Below, piece by piece: positions 38,521 through 48,150 of a DNA stretch of 64,000 bases; position 1 is the first letter of the stretch; each line of letters begins with the position of its first letter. The notes beneath the pieces were generated by a model, which saw only the letters and a program-made list of their open reading frames with translations, was not told the origin of the DNA and searched no databases. The stretch comes from Thraustochytrium sp. TN22. Taxonomy: Eukaryota > Sar > Bigyra > Thraustochytrida > Thraustochytriidae. A program made the position numbers and the translations under genes. The stretch covers positions 62,001 through 126,000 of the forward strand of contig JABLUY010000014.1 in the NCBI GenBank assembly GCA_013306675.1. Reading direction: 5' to 3'.

Positions 38521-41500
38521 TCAATAGTCATCCTTTCCCTCGTCCTCATGGTCGTCGTCGTCGTCGTCGTCGTCGTCATCCTCCTCCTCAATAGCCTCGA
38601 CGGGCCCGTCGCCACCTAGTGCCTCTTCGTCGTCTTCGTCGTCATCGTCATCATCGGTCACATAAGCATACTCGGCAGTCTCGTCCTCGTCATCCTCGTA
38701 CTCGGATTCCGACTCGCCCACCTCACCCAGATTGCCAGTGACGCCGGCCGCATCTGCGTCAGTGGCAGCCTCGTGGTTGCCCGCTTCGTCGTTGTCTTCG
38801 TCGTCATCGTCGTCATCGGAAACGAATTCGTACTCGTCGTCCGAGACATAGACGGCCTCGCCATTGAGGACGCGCAGCTCGAGCGCCACGTCCGCGAAGA
38901 GACGGTGCATGGTGGCAATGTCATCGTCGGTGACGACGCCGCTGTCGAGCTCGTGGAGCAGCGCGAGCCCACGCGCCACGGGCGGGAAGTCAAAGGCCGT
39001 CATGCCAATCTGCTGACAGTCCTGAAGGACGCTGTAGACAGTGATGCCGTCGCGGTCGTCCACAGCCGCAGTGAGCTTTTCCAGGAGGGCATTCTCCTTC
39101 TCCATGCGCGCCAGACGGCCGCGCGCCGCAGCGACGGTGTGGTGTCGCAGCTGCCACTTGTTGGCCTCGGCGACGGCCGCGCGGATTTCTGGTTCGTTGC
39201 GAGCGTCAGTGGCGGCCACGAGCTCATCAATGATGTGGGCGTGCATGCGGCGGATCAACTCGAGGCGTGCCAGAAACCTGCGCGCCACGGCCTGCGCCAG
39301 AAGCGCGGCGTCCTCGCGAACGAGCTTGAGGAGCGTCTCCAAGGCGAAGAAACTCGGCGCGTTGACAAGGATGGAGCCATCCTTGGCCACCCCGCTCTCG
39401 CCCTCCACCACGGCGTTGTCCGTGAGCGCGCGCAACAGCGTGTGCGCAGAGGGCCGTGCCACGGTGGGCAGCGGCCCCAGCACGCTGGGCCGCACCACGT
39501 AGGCGTAGCGGTCGAGGAAGTCGTGGAGCGGCACGCCCTTGCCGCGGAGTTGACCGTACATGTCGCGGCAGACGATGCCGGTGATGCCCATGTGCTGCAG
39601 CTGCTCCGCCACGAAGGCGCCATCGAAGCCGTAGGCCGGGTTGCAGGCCGCGTTGGTGCCAATGCAGGCGACGTGGTAGACCTCGGTGCGGCGCAGAATG
39701 CCGACCGCACGGTCCACCTCATTTTTGATGTCCCGCGCCGTCTCGATGTGGTCCTCATGTGAGGCCTCGACGCCATCGCCCAGGTCAGCGGCGCCGGCCA
39801 TCTCGAGGTCATCAGCAGCGCCGGATCCAGCATCCCCTGTTCCCGGCAAGATGCCGGAGAACATCTCGCGCAGAAGTGCAATACGCGAGTGGTTGCGCAG
39901 CAGCTCGTGCACCTCACGCGGGATGCGGTTGGAGCGGACGCGGTCCATGAAGCCCTTGATCGAGTACGAGACGACACCCGAATAGTGCGCGATCTGAAAG
40001 TCGAGCGGGTGGGCGTCGCGCAGGTGCTGGTTGTCGCGCAGACGCGTGATCTTGTTGCCGAGGCTGCGGTCGCTGCTGCCGGGCGCGATGACCTCCTCCT
40101 CGATGAGCTGCAGAATGCCGAGGTCGCTGCGCGCCAGGCGGCCGCGGCCGTTGCTGTCGCTGTTGGAGGAGAGCGAGGAGGACGAGGCGCCGCGGCTGAA
40201 GCTGGAGCGCCCGATGGAGAACCGGCTGATGAGGTCCTGCGCGCGGCGGCCCGGCATGGCCGCGGCCGACACGAGCTGGCGGCTCGAGCGCGGCGCGGGG
40301 TTCATGAGCAGGCGCAGGCAGCCCTCATTGGCCGGCGGGCGGGCCTCCACGTCGACGCCCAATGCGTGCAGACTGTCGGCGTTGCGCCGCGCGATGTCTT
40401 CCGCGAAGAACGCGTGGAAGCTCTCGAGACGGTAGTTCTGGAAGAGCTCCTCGAGCGAGGTGTGCTCGACCTCGAGCGTGCCGTTCTCGAAAACGCCGAT
40501 GACGCCCACATCGCCCTGCACGCCGCGCGAGTTGCCGCCCCGCGCCTTGCTGCCGCCGCCGCCGCCTCCACCGCCACTGCCACTGCCGCCGGCGATGCCG
40601 GCGTCGCGCTCTGCGATGGCGCGCACCTGCTCCGCGAAGGCCGCGTCCACGTAAGCCACGTTGCGGTTAATGTGCGCGAGCAAGAAGGCGAAGAGCTGGT
40701 GGTACACAACGCGCGCGATGCCGTCGCGCACCGCGTAGCGCTCCTTGACCGGGCGCACCTTGATGAAGGACTCGCCCAGGACCGTGAGCGTCTTGGTGTT
40801 GAGCGCGCGCCGCAGGTCGCGCACCGAGACGCCCAGGATCTCGCGCTCCGCGTCCGGGTCGTCGGCCTCGTCCAAGTCCGGCTCGCGCGGCGCCTCGTTC
40901 GGGTCCTGCAGCGGGTCCTCCTCGAACTCGAGGTCCTGCACGGCCAGCACGCCATCCAGGCATAAGACAATCTCGTCCTGCCGCTCCTCGGCCATGCCAA
41001 GGGCTGCCATGGCGCCGCGCAGGCCAGCGCTCGCATCAGAGGTGGCCATGCCGGTGCCCGGCGGGCCGGCCTGGAGCAGCGCGTCAAAGGCCGGGAAGGC
41101 CGAGCGACCGCGGTCCGTGAGCGGGCCCGAGGAGAAGCCAAAGGCGTTGTAGACGGCGCCCACGAGCTTGGCCTCGACGCTGGACTGGCTGCCGCGCCGG
41201 CGCAGCGCGCGGCCCAGGCCTCCGAAGAAGCCGCGCGACGTCTTGGTCTTGGTGAAGAGCACCTTGATCTCCGTCCACCGGATGAAGGCCTCCCCGCCGA
41301 AGGCGTGCAGCAGCTTGTCGGCCGCCTGGATCTTCTGCCACCACATGGCGTCCTTGGGCCGCCCCAGCTGGATGGCACGCAGCAGCACGAACTTGGCCAC
41401 GTCGCGCTTGCCGGCGTCCAGCAGCCCGTGCACCACGATCGTCTGCGGCTGCTTGCCCTTGGAGTTCACCAGGTGCCGATACGCGCGCTCCACGAGCGAG

Positions 41501-42084
41501 GTGAAGGACTCCGCGCACAGGTCCGACAGGTGGTCCATGCCGCTGCCGAAGGAGCTCGTCTCGTCATCGTCGCCCGCCGCCGCGCTGTCCACCTCGGACG
41601 CGTCGTCGTCTGGCAGGTCGGACAGCGTCGCCAGCGACAGCACGTCCGTCTCGAAGTGCTGGTTCAGGAACACCAGCACGTTCGACGCCAGCGCCATGAA
41701 CGAGTACCCGCGGTCGAAGCGCAGCCGCAGGTTGTGGAAGACCGCCGGCGGCGACAGGTCCCGGAAGTCCACGGCCATGTGGCCCAGGCACTGCAGGCTC
41801 TCCTTGCCCATGGCCACCACGCGCGCCGTGCGCTCCGGCTCCACCTCCATCTCCGTCGTCAGCCCCTTGTGCCTCGTCGCCACGCGGCCCGCCTCGCCGC
41901 GCGCGAAGGTGCGCACCACCTTGCCCGGCCGCCACACGAGCTCATCGTCCGGCACCCACACCAGCGCGTCGCGCGGGAACACCTCGTACCCGCGCTCCTC
42001 GCGCCTCTTCTCCACGAACGCGCGCGCGTGCCGCCACCACCGCGCGCCGTCCTCCCCCGCCGCCTCCGCGCCGGCCGCCGCCAT
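38521..42084 (-). CDS. Highly divergent myosin-like motor domain protein
   Basis: Codes for 1187 residues from the ATG at 42084. The order of myosin head landmarks is kept: VFHNLRLRFDRGYSFMALASN (cited in part) for VxxNLxxR...Y, TIVVHGLLDAGKRDVAKFVL in place of GESGAGKT, FIRWTEIKVLF for the switch I flank, VVYHQLFAFLLAHIN, GVFENGTLEVEHTSLEELF for the DIxGFExFxxNSFEQL region, HYSGVVSYSIKGFMDRVRSN, and a converter-side YHVACIGTNAACNPAYGFDG and MYGQLRGKGVPLHDFLDRYA. The P-loop lacks the GESGAGKT consensus and switch I/II are not canonical, so ATPase activity is doubtful. The C-terminal 100 residues are almost pure Asp/Glu and encode a GAC/GAT repeat. It has no visible SH3, MyTH4 or other tail domain. 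Assignment to the myosin superfamily is by order of weak motifs. Confidence 0.65.
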   Translation of the reverse strand: MAAAGAEAAGEDGARWWRHARAFVEKRREERGYEVFPRDALVWVPDDELVWRPGKVVRTFARGEAGRVATRHKGLTTEMEVEPERTARVVAMGKESLQCLGHMAVDFRDLSPPAVFHNLRLRFDRGYSFMALASNVLVFLNQHFETDVLSLATLSDLPDDDASEVDSAAAGDDDETSSFGSGMDHLSDLCAESFTSLVERAYRHLVNSKGKQPQTIVVHGLLDAGKRDVAKFVLLRAIQLGRPKDAMWWQKIQAADKLLHAFGGEAFIRWTEIKVLFTKTKTSRGFFGGLGRALRRRGSQSSVEAKLVGAVYNAFGFSSGPLTDRGRSAFPAFDALLQAGPPGTGMATSDASAGLRGAMAALGMAEERQDEIVLCLDGVLAVQDLEFEEDPLQDPNEAPREPDLDEADDPDAEREILGVSVRDLRRALNTKTLTVLGESFIKVRPVKERYAVRDGIARVVYHQLFAFLLAHINRNVAYVDAAFAEQVRAIAERDAGIAGGSGSGGGGGGGGSKARGGNSRGVQGDVGVIGVFENGTLEVEHTSLEELFQNYRLESFHAFFAEDIARRNADSLHALGVDVEARPPANEGCLRLLMNPAPRSSRQLVSAAAMPGRRAQDLISRFSIGRSSFSRGASSSSLSSNSDSNGRGRLARSDLGILQLIEEEVIAPGSSDRSLGNKITRLRDNQHLRDAHPLDFQIAHYSGVVSYSIKGFMDRVRSNRIPREVHELLRNHSRIALLREMFSGILPGTGDAGSGAADDLEMAGAADLGDGVEASHEDHIETARDIKNEVDRAVGILRRTEVYHVACIGTNAACNPAYGFDGAFVAEQLQHMGITGIVCRDMYGQLRGKGVPLHDFLDRYAYVVRPSVLGPLPTVARPSAHTLLRALTDNAVVEGESGVAKDGSILVNAPSFFALETLLKLVREDAALLAQAVARRFLARLELIRRMHAHIIDELVAATDARNEPEIRAAVAEANKWQLRHHTVAAARGRLARMEKENALLEKLTAAVDDRDGITVYSVLQDCQQIGMTAFDFPPVARGLALLHELDSGVVTDDDIATMHRLFADVALELRVLNGEAVYVSDDEYEFVSDDDDDDEDNDEAGNHEAATDADAAGVTGNLGEVGESESEYEDDEDETAEYAYVTDDDDDDEDDEEALGGDGPVEAIEEEDDDDDDDDDDHEDEGKDDY

Positions 42085-43445
42085 GCCGCCGCCCGCGCCT
42101 CGAGCTGCGCGAGCGCCGCGCCAGCGCCGCCGCCGCGCCGCGCCGAGCCGCCGCGAGCCCCGCCGCGCGAGCGCGCGCGACCGCCGCGCCTCGCCGCCGC
42201 CGGAGTGGACGGAGATGGAGTGTTCAAGGTCTGCCTGCGCCTCCGCGCTCCTGTCGCGCCGCGCGTGCACAACGACGCGCGCTCGCTCGGGCAGCTGGAG
42301 CGCGCCGGCGCGCGCGCACACGCCTCGGGCGCGCGGGCGAGTCGGCGGGTCGCGGGCGAGGGCGGCGCCTCGCGCGCGGGCGGCGCGTGCGCGCGCGCCG
42401 GCGCGGCGCCCGCCCTCGAATCCCGCGGGTTTCCGAGCTTCGGCTTTGCCGTCCGGCGCGCCGCCCAGGAGGACGGGACGAGCACGAGCGCGAGCAGGAG
42501 CGCGAGCGCGAGCGCGAGCACGACGCGCGCGAGGTGGAGGAGACGTACGAGGCGAGGAGGGCCGGCAGGAACGGGGAGGCGACGGAGACGAGGCGCGCCA
42601 GGGGCGAGGCGGGAAGGGGAGGGAGCGGCGAGGGAGAAGGAGCCGAGCCAGCGGCAGGCAGGCGCGGCGAGGGAGGGAGGCGCACGCGCTCCCGCACTCG
42701 CTGGCCGCGAGCGAGCTAGCTAGTAGCGAGGCAGGAGGCGGCGAGGGAGCTCGTGGCGGCGCTGCGCAGCGCAGGCGCTGCGAGCGGCTCGCGGCGAAGC
42801 CTGGGCCTGGCAGCGGTTGGTTGGCAGAGGCGAGACGACCTCGTGCGAGCCCTGCGCCGGCGCGGCGCCGCTGCGGTGGTAGTCGGTCGCGCGTGCGTGT
42901 GTGTGCGCTGCGAGTGGCACTGCCAGCCACGCCACGGGCAGGGCCTGCGTGACAAAGACTTGCGGGCGGCATTGGCGCAACTCGAGCGCGAGCTGGGCAC
43001 CGCGGGGGGGGGGGGCGCTGTCAAGTAAGTTGTTTACCATGACAAGTGACTTCTTGGTTCACAACAAGGTGGCTTTTTTACAAGTAAGTTGCCTCTGATG
43101 ATCTGATCATCATCGATGACATCGAGGATGTTGAGTCGCTGGGACCCTGGTCCCAGCTGCCACTGGTCCCACCACGCTACCATGATGCGCGTCCATTGTA
43201 ATGATTTGGGTACCGGAACCCGGTGTAGGAGTCCATCATCGTGGCGCCTCTTCTCTGTCACTGGCACTGTCTGTCTGCGGGCAAGCGCACAACGACAGGC
43301 CGCTCTCTCCTCGCGGCGGACGGCTGCGAGAATAGACGCGGGCGCACGAGCGAGGCCGGCGCGCGAGGCCGGCCGGCGCGGGTCGCCCGCGCGGGCCGCT
43401 CGCTGCGAGCTCGCGCCCCCGGCGTTGGGACGGAGGAGGTCGGGC
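42085..43445. other. Divergent intergenic region (myosin-like / mitochondrial-family gene 1)
   Basis: No supported gene in 1.36 kb. The left part is very GC-rich with CGAGCG repeats (42480-42530). An AT-richer island at 43020-43230 contains two ACAAGTAAGTTG-like sites and the inverted repeat CTGGGACC/CT/GGTCCCAG at 43138-43155. Confidence 0.45.
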
Positions 43446-44360
43446 ATGGCCATCAGCATGGCTTGGGCGGTGGCTACGGCGACGACGCGGCTGCCGGGCC
43501 GCCGCGCGAAGCTGGCACCAGGAATGCGGCAAGCCGCGTTGCCGGTGCGACGCTTGGGTGGGCAACCTGCGGCGCAGGGAGCTCCAAGTTCGCCCTGGCA
43601 GCAGCATACCGCACGTGCACTGTCGTCAAATACCACCAAGAACGAGCCACCTTCGGGGTCCGTGCTGCGCCTGCGCGAGGCAGCGGAAATGCACACCGAT
43701 TTTACCTTCCTGGGTAGGCCCACCATCGGTTTCCTCTTCAAGACCTTCAAAGATGCGAAGCGCGAGTTGAACGACCACCTCGACTTTAGCAACCTCATGA
43801 GCAAGCTTCACGGACCCCAGAGGGAAGGCGGCCTGTATTCCGAGCTTGCGCTGCATCCTTGGACCTACAATGGCAAGCTGATGGATCGATTCAGGACCTC
43901 TGTCGCCATGCTTCTACGTGATCTCCAGACCGCTGGTGTCTCGAAAGCTGAGCTCGACAAGCTGCACGACTGGGTCGAAAGGAGCGACCGGAATTTGAAA
44001 TTCATCAGGACGGAGCTTGAACCCCGCGCACACAAGTTGGTCGACCGATCGAAGGATCTTCCGTCCAAGCACGGTCGTCCGTCCAAGGACGGTCCTCCGA
44101 GCAAGACGATCGAGCGCCATGAGTGCAAGGCGCACCTGAGCTACAAGCAAAGCGTATTCCGTCTCAGAAGGAAGAATGTCGCCAGTCCCGAAAGCGAACT
44201 CCAAAAGTCAAAGGGCTGCGCACTCGTGGCTAGGATCGTGCAGTTCAACAATTCCGACCGCGTCGTCGTCTACCTCGTTGGCGCCAACTTGGCCGATGGG
44301 AGCTTTGGGCACTTTTGCGGAGCCGGCCAAGTAGAAGACGACGAGGCCAGCGAGAGCTGA
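43446..44360 (+). CDS. Unrecognised family, tandem copy 1 (probably mitochondrial)
   Basis: Codes for 304 residues from the ATG at 43446. The first 60 residues are Arg/Ala/Ser-rich and nearly acid-free, as expected of a mitochondrial presequence. The mature part aligns with copies 2 and 3 in three blocks: MHTDFTFLGRPTIGFLFKT with AxxEL (block 1), GLYSELALHPWTYNGKLM (block 2), and VQFNNSDRVVVYLVGANL followed by DGSFGHFCG (block 3). A central region of about 160 residues present in copies 2 and 3 is missing, replaced by a short Ser/Lys/Pro-rich linker. No known domain is recognised. Conserved His/Cys in GHxCG might bind metal or be catalytic, which is only a guess. Confidence 0.7.
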   Translation: MAISMAWAVATATTRLPGRRAKLAPGMRQAALPVRRLGGQPAAQGAPSSPWQQHTARALSSNTTKNEPPSGSVLRLREAAEMHTDFTFLGRPTIGFLFKTFKDAKRELNDHLDFSNLMSKLHGPQREGGLYSELALHPWTYNGKLMDRFRTSVAMLLRDLQTAGVSKAELDKLHDWVERSDRNLKFIRTELEPRAHKLVDRSKDLPSKHGRPSKDGPPSKTIERHECKAHLSYKQSVFRLRRKNVASPESELQKSKGCALVARIVQFNNSDRVVVYLVGANLADGSFGHFCGAGQVEDDEASES

Positions 44361-44946
44361 CTCCACAAGGCGGTTCCGAAAGGGAGGTCCCGATGCACGG
44401 CGCCGACACCGAGTGGCGATTCTGAAAGGGAGAGCACGATGCACGGCGCCGCCGGGTCAGCTCGAGTCAAGTTGGGACCGAGCACGCCCACGAGCCCTCG
44501 CCTCGACTCGCCTCGCTCATCTTTCGCGGCTGCCCTAAGGCCACGACAAGAGCCACAGCGACGCAAGAGAGAAATGTAAAAGGGCCCGTAAGAGCACAGG
44601 CACTACCTCTGCAGCCGATGCTCGACAGCTAAAGCCAACGACCGATTTATCGCTTTGTTCTCGCGCCTTGCACCGTCGGTATGATGCACTCACAAATCGA
44701 GCGCGTCTCTAAAATGCGATCGAAGAGCGCTTATGCTTCTGCTGCCTCACTGTCAGACACCGATGCAAGCATGCGACGAGAGCATGCCCAACTTGATTTA
44801 TGTCCCCGAGAAAAAGACCCAGTTTCATTTAGACCACTTGATGGCTCTCCCGATGGGAGCGCACCCGGCCTCGCACCAGACGAAGCAAATCTGCATGCAT
44901 CTGCATTCCACAACTGCTTGCAACGCCTGCGCGGCGCGACGCGATC
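44361..44946. other. Gap between family copies 1 and 2
   Basis: 586 bp. It starts with a 46-bp tandem duplication containing GATGCACGGCGCCG twice (44392 and 44438) right after the stop of copy 1. No gene is supported. Confidence 0.5.
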
Positions 44947-46373
44947 ATGATGCTCGTCGCTGCGCGTTGTCGGCAGGAGGTGCGCCGTGTTGCCTGGACT
45001 CGGAGCAGCGCCAGGACGCGCGGTCTCTCACGTCGCGTTTGGATGCCAAACGAGTTTGGCCTGGCTCCTCGACAGGTCTGCGAGCATGTGGAGCGACCGA
45101 AGAACGACCTGGTGGGGATGCTGCGCGAGTCCGCCCTGATGCACTGCAGCTTTACATGGGGCAAGAGCCCACAGCTCGGTCTCGTGTATGAGACCCTCGC
45201 TGATGCCTTCAAGGCCCTCTCAGTTTTCGATCTTCACGGGGCCATGCGAAAGGACAAGGGCGTCAGGACGCCGCGCTCCAGGGGATACTACTCCGAGCTC
45301 TGTCGCCACACTTGGGTTCAGAACGGAGTAACAATGACCGGACATGACGCCGGTATGCAGGAGCTGTTGGCGGACTACGACAGAGAGTACATGGAGGTCG
45401 TCTATTTCCGCAGCAAAAAGGTCTGGGACACGCCGCACACGTTCACAAAGGTGCGGTCCCTGGAGTGCAGTATCTTCGATGCGCAGCAGCTTGAGCAAGG
45501 CTCTGATTACGTTCACGACGAAGATCGGCAGACGACCTTCGATCTGACAACGCCACCCTCCAACATAGCAGACGGGCCTGTGTCATGGTACACCACGTTT
45601 CGGTGCGAGCGCCGTCTCGCGGAGGAGGCGTTCGCCGCTCAGCAGAAACCTGCTCGACAAGGCACGTGCGAAGCGCGAGCCCGTTCCATTAAGGCAGCAA
45701 GTCAGTTGCACGACCTTGGCAAGCTTCGAATGCTTCTGCGCGATCTCTTGGTGGACCTTGGCTCTTCGGGTCGCCTACCCAGGAAGATCGGCGCCTGGAG
45801 AAACCAGGACTTCGCGGCACTCCGGCTCGTGTTTGTCAATGGCCTCCTTTGCCGGCCGTCTGCAATGCCGCGCCGGGAATTCTTCGTGCCGACGACCTCG
45901 GTGTAGTGTTTGACGCGCTCGAGCACATCAACGAGCTCCTTCGCAACAATGAAGCGCCCGAAATAGGTCTTTTAAAGGCCGGCTACAAGGCGATTCGCAG
46001 GCTCGATGAGCAGGGCCGTGCATGGGCAGCTGAGGAGCATCTCAAGGTGCCCAGGCCTGGCGGGCGCGATTTCAAGAGCAAACCAGCGTATGCTGTCCGA
46101 CCAAGTCCGCCTCGAGGTTGCGACTTCGCACTTCGTGTGGTTCAGTTCAACAACACTTCGCGCGTCATCGTCTACCTTTCCAACACGAACGAGGAGCCCG
46201 GCTCTTTCGGCCATTCCTGTGGCATGAGCAGAGACGACGTTCCTGGCACGCCCCACTTCTCGAGAGCGCCCAAATCGTACAAGCACATGAGCATCCGCAA
46301 GGGCAAGCCCCTCGCGCTAGGGTTGCTTCGACGGCGATACAGACGTAACAAGAAAAGAGAGGGTACGCCATGA
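44947..46373 (+). pseudogene. Unrecognised family, tandem copy 2, one frameshift
   Basis: Homologous to copy 3 along its whole length but read in two frames. The first (44947-45906) has the presequence-like start MMLVAARCRQEVRRVAW, block 1 MHCSFTWGKSPQLGLVYE, block 2 GYYSELCRHTWVQNGV, and the central region down to LRLVFVNGL. The family sequence then continues in another frame up to 46373: DDLGVVFDALEHINELL and block 3 VVQFNNTSRVIVYLSNTN with GSFGHSCG. A one-base indel lies between about 45842 and 45862. Otherwise the protein is well kept, so this is a young pseudogene, a sequencing error or a frameshifted gene still in use. The tail is Arg/Lys-rich. Confidence 0.7.
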
Positions 46374-46722
46374 GTTAACCACGAGGCGTCGGTGATGGCA
46401 GCGAGCCGAATTTGCCCAATGAACATAAGAAAGCTTTGTGAAGCTGCGGTCGTAGTTCTCAAGGTCCTCGAGGTCTTCGGGAGCCTCGGGCATGGCTTCG
46501 GTGCGTGTGGCGGTGGTGGTGGTGGTCGTACAGCCGCAGCTACTACGCCGACTGCACTCCGAGCTGCCTTCGTTGTCCACCACTTACAGTTGGCAAAAGC
46601 GGCGCGGACGGCGCCGCGGCGGCAGAGCGCTGGGCGCCGGGCGCTGCGCGCTGGGCGGGCGGGCGGCGGCGGGCAGCGCGGGCGCGGCGCGTGCGTCCAC
46701 TCCGGCGCCGACACGACCGGCC
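46374..46722. other. Gap between family copies 2 and 3
   Basis: 349 bp with GGTGGTGGTGGT-like repeats near 46510-46530. The frame of copy 3 is open through the right half, including an ATG at 46492, but the paralogue alignment places the start at 46723. Confidence 0.4.
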
Positions 46723-48150
46723 ATGCTGTCCGTCGTGCGCGGCGCGCAGCGGCGGCGCGCGGCGACATGGCGCGCGCTGGCGTCGCGCGCGACCCCACGC
46801 GGCAAGAAGTCGGCGGCGAGCGGCGGCGGCGACCGCGGCCGCGGTAGCGGTAGCGGCAGCGGCAGCGGCAGCGGCAGCGTGGGCGGCGCGGAAAAGGGAA
46901 TCCCGCGGCGGCTGCTGGAGACGGCGCTGATGCACTGCGAGTTCTCGTCGGGGCGGAGTAAGCTCCTGGGCTTGGTGTACGAGGACATGGCCACGGCGAC
47001 CAAAGCGCTGGGCCACCTGCACTTTGCGAGCACGATGCGGCGGAGGGGTGGCACGGCGCTGCGCAAAAGCGGATTCTACACGGTGCTGGGGCGGTACACG
47101 TGGATTCGCGACGGCGTGGCGGTGCCCGGGCTGAAGCTGGCGGCGGCCTTCATGAAGGAGGACCTGGCGCGCGTGGGCGTGGCGATGCCGACGGTTCCAA
47201 AGCAGGAGCTGCCGCGGTCGCAGCATACCTTCTCCACGCTGCGGAACAAGCTGGAGCCGATGGCGTTCCAGGCGGCGCCGATGCTGCACACGCTGGGCGA
47301 CTACGCGCAGGGGTCCGAGGGCGGGGTGTTCTTGACCGACCGGCCCTGCGGGGCAGTGACCTACTTCGCATGCCGAACCAACATCATGGAGAATAAGCAC
47401 TCGCGCTGGCGCTGGGCGGGCGTGGACGCCTCGGGCAAGCGGCCTTCTTTCCTGGTGCTGCATCAGGTGCGTGATCTCGGCGTCGTGCACTCACTGGTGC
47501 GCGACCTCCTGGCCGTGGTGCGACGCTCCGACAGCGCTGGGCTCAAGATGCTCTTGGATGAGCACTGGAGCGACTCGCGGCGCAACGCCATGCGCCTGCT
47601 CTTTGTGAACGGGCTCTACCACTCGTCGCTGCGGACACAGTTCAACGTGATTTCCGCGGACCTCGTGGACGCGGCCTTTGACGCCGTGGAGCACGTGCGC
47701 GACTTTTGCGATGGCCGTTCCGGCACGCTGGACGCGGCGCCAGTCGCGCTCGACGAATCTCTGTTGGACAGAGGCTGCGCTGCGCTCAGTGCCTTGCAAG
47801 AGAAGACTCAGGCGTGGGCCAAGAGTCGGGAGTTGGTTGTGCCTGCACAGGAGAACCTCTTCCTAAAGTGCCGCCCGATCTACGCGATGCCGCACGCGCA
47901 GCATGACGACTGTCTGCTCACGGTGAAGGTGCTGCGCTTCAACAACTCCAAGCGGGTGATCTTGCTCGTGGGCAACGCGAACACAAAGGAAGGGTCTTGC
48001 GGCCACTCGTGCGGCGTCGTTGGCGAAATGGCTGAGGAACTCGCCTTGGAAAGCGAGCGGCTGCGCAAAAATAGCCGTCACCAAGGCCGCCTCATTATCA
48101 TCAAGGGCAAGCTCAGCTGGCCCAGGAGCCGCAAGAAAATTATGCCCTGA
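46723..48150 (+). CDS. Unrecognised family, tandem copy 3 (probably mitochondrial, intact)
   Basis: Codes for 475 residues. The ATG at 46723 (MLSVVRGAQRRRAATWRALA) is chosen because this stretch aligns with the start of copy 2 and looks like a mitochondrial presequence; an in-frame ATG at 46492 would add 77 low-complexity residues. A Gly/Ser run follows. Block 1 is MHCEFSSGRSKLLGLVYED, block 2 GFYTVLGRYTWIRDGV, then HTFSTLRNKLEPMAFQ, the central VHSLVRDLLAVV and NAMRLLFVNGL, and block 3 VLRFNNSKRVILLVGNANT with GSCGHSCG. The C-terminus is basic (KGKLSWPRSRKKIMP). It is the only full-length, in-frame member here. No family is recognised; function is unknown. Confidence 0.75.
   Translation: MLSVVRGAQRRRAATWRALASRATPRGKKSAASGGGDRGRGSGSGSGSGSGSVGGAEKGIPRRLLETALMHCEFSSGRSKLLGLVYEDMATATKALGHLHFASTMRRRGGTALRKSGFYTVLGRYTWIRDGVAVPGLKLAAAFMKEDLARVGVAMPTVPKQELPRSQHTFSTLRNKLEPMAFQAAPMLHTLGDYAQGSEGGVFLTDRPCGAVTYFACRTNIMENKHSRWRWAGVDASGKRPSFLVLHQVRDLGVVHSLVRDLLAVVRRSDSAGLKMLLDEHWSDSRRNAMRLLFVNGLYHSSLRTQFNVISADLVDAAFDAVEHVRDFCDGRSGTLDAAPVALDESLLDRGCAALSALQEKTQAWAKSRELVVPAQENLFLKCRPIYAMPHAQHDDCLLTVKVLRFNNSKRVILLVGNANTKEGSCGHSCGVVGEMAEELALESERLRKNSRHQGRLIIIKGKLSWPRSRKKIMP

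Noticed and set aside
41168-42952. Plus-strand open frame of 594 codons
   Set aside because: Antisense of the myosin-like gene and its GC-rich leader; low-complexity Arg/Ser/Ala text.
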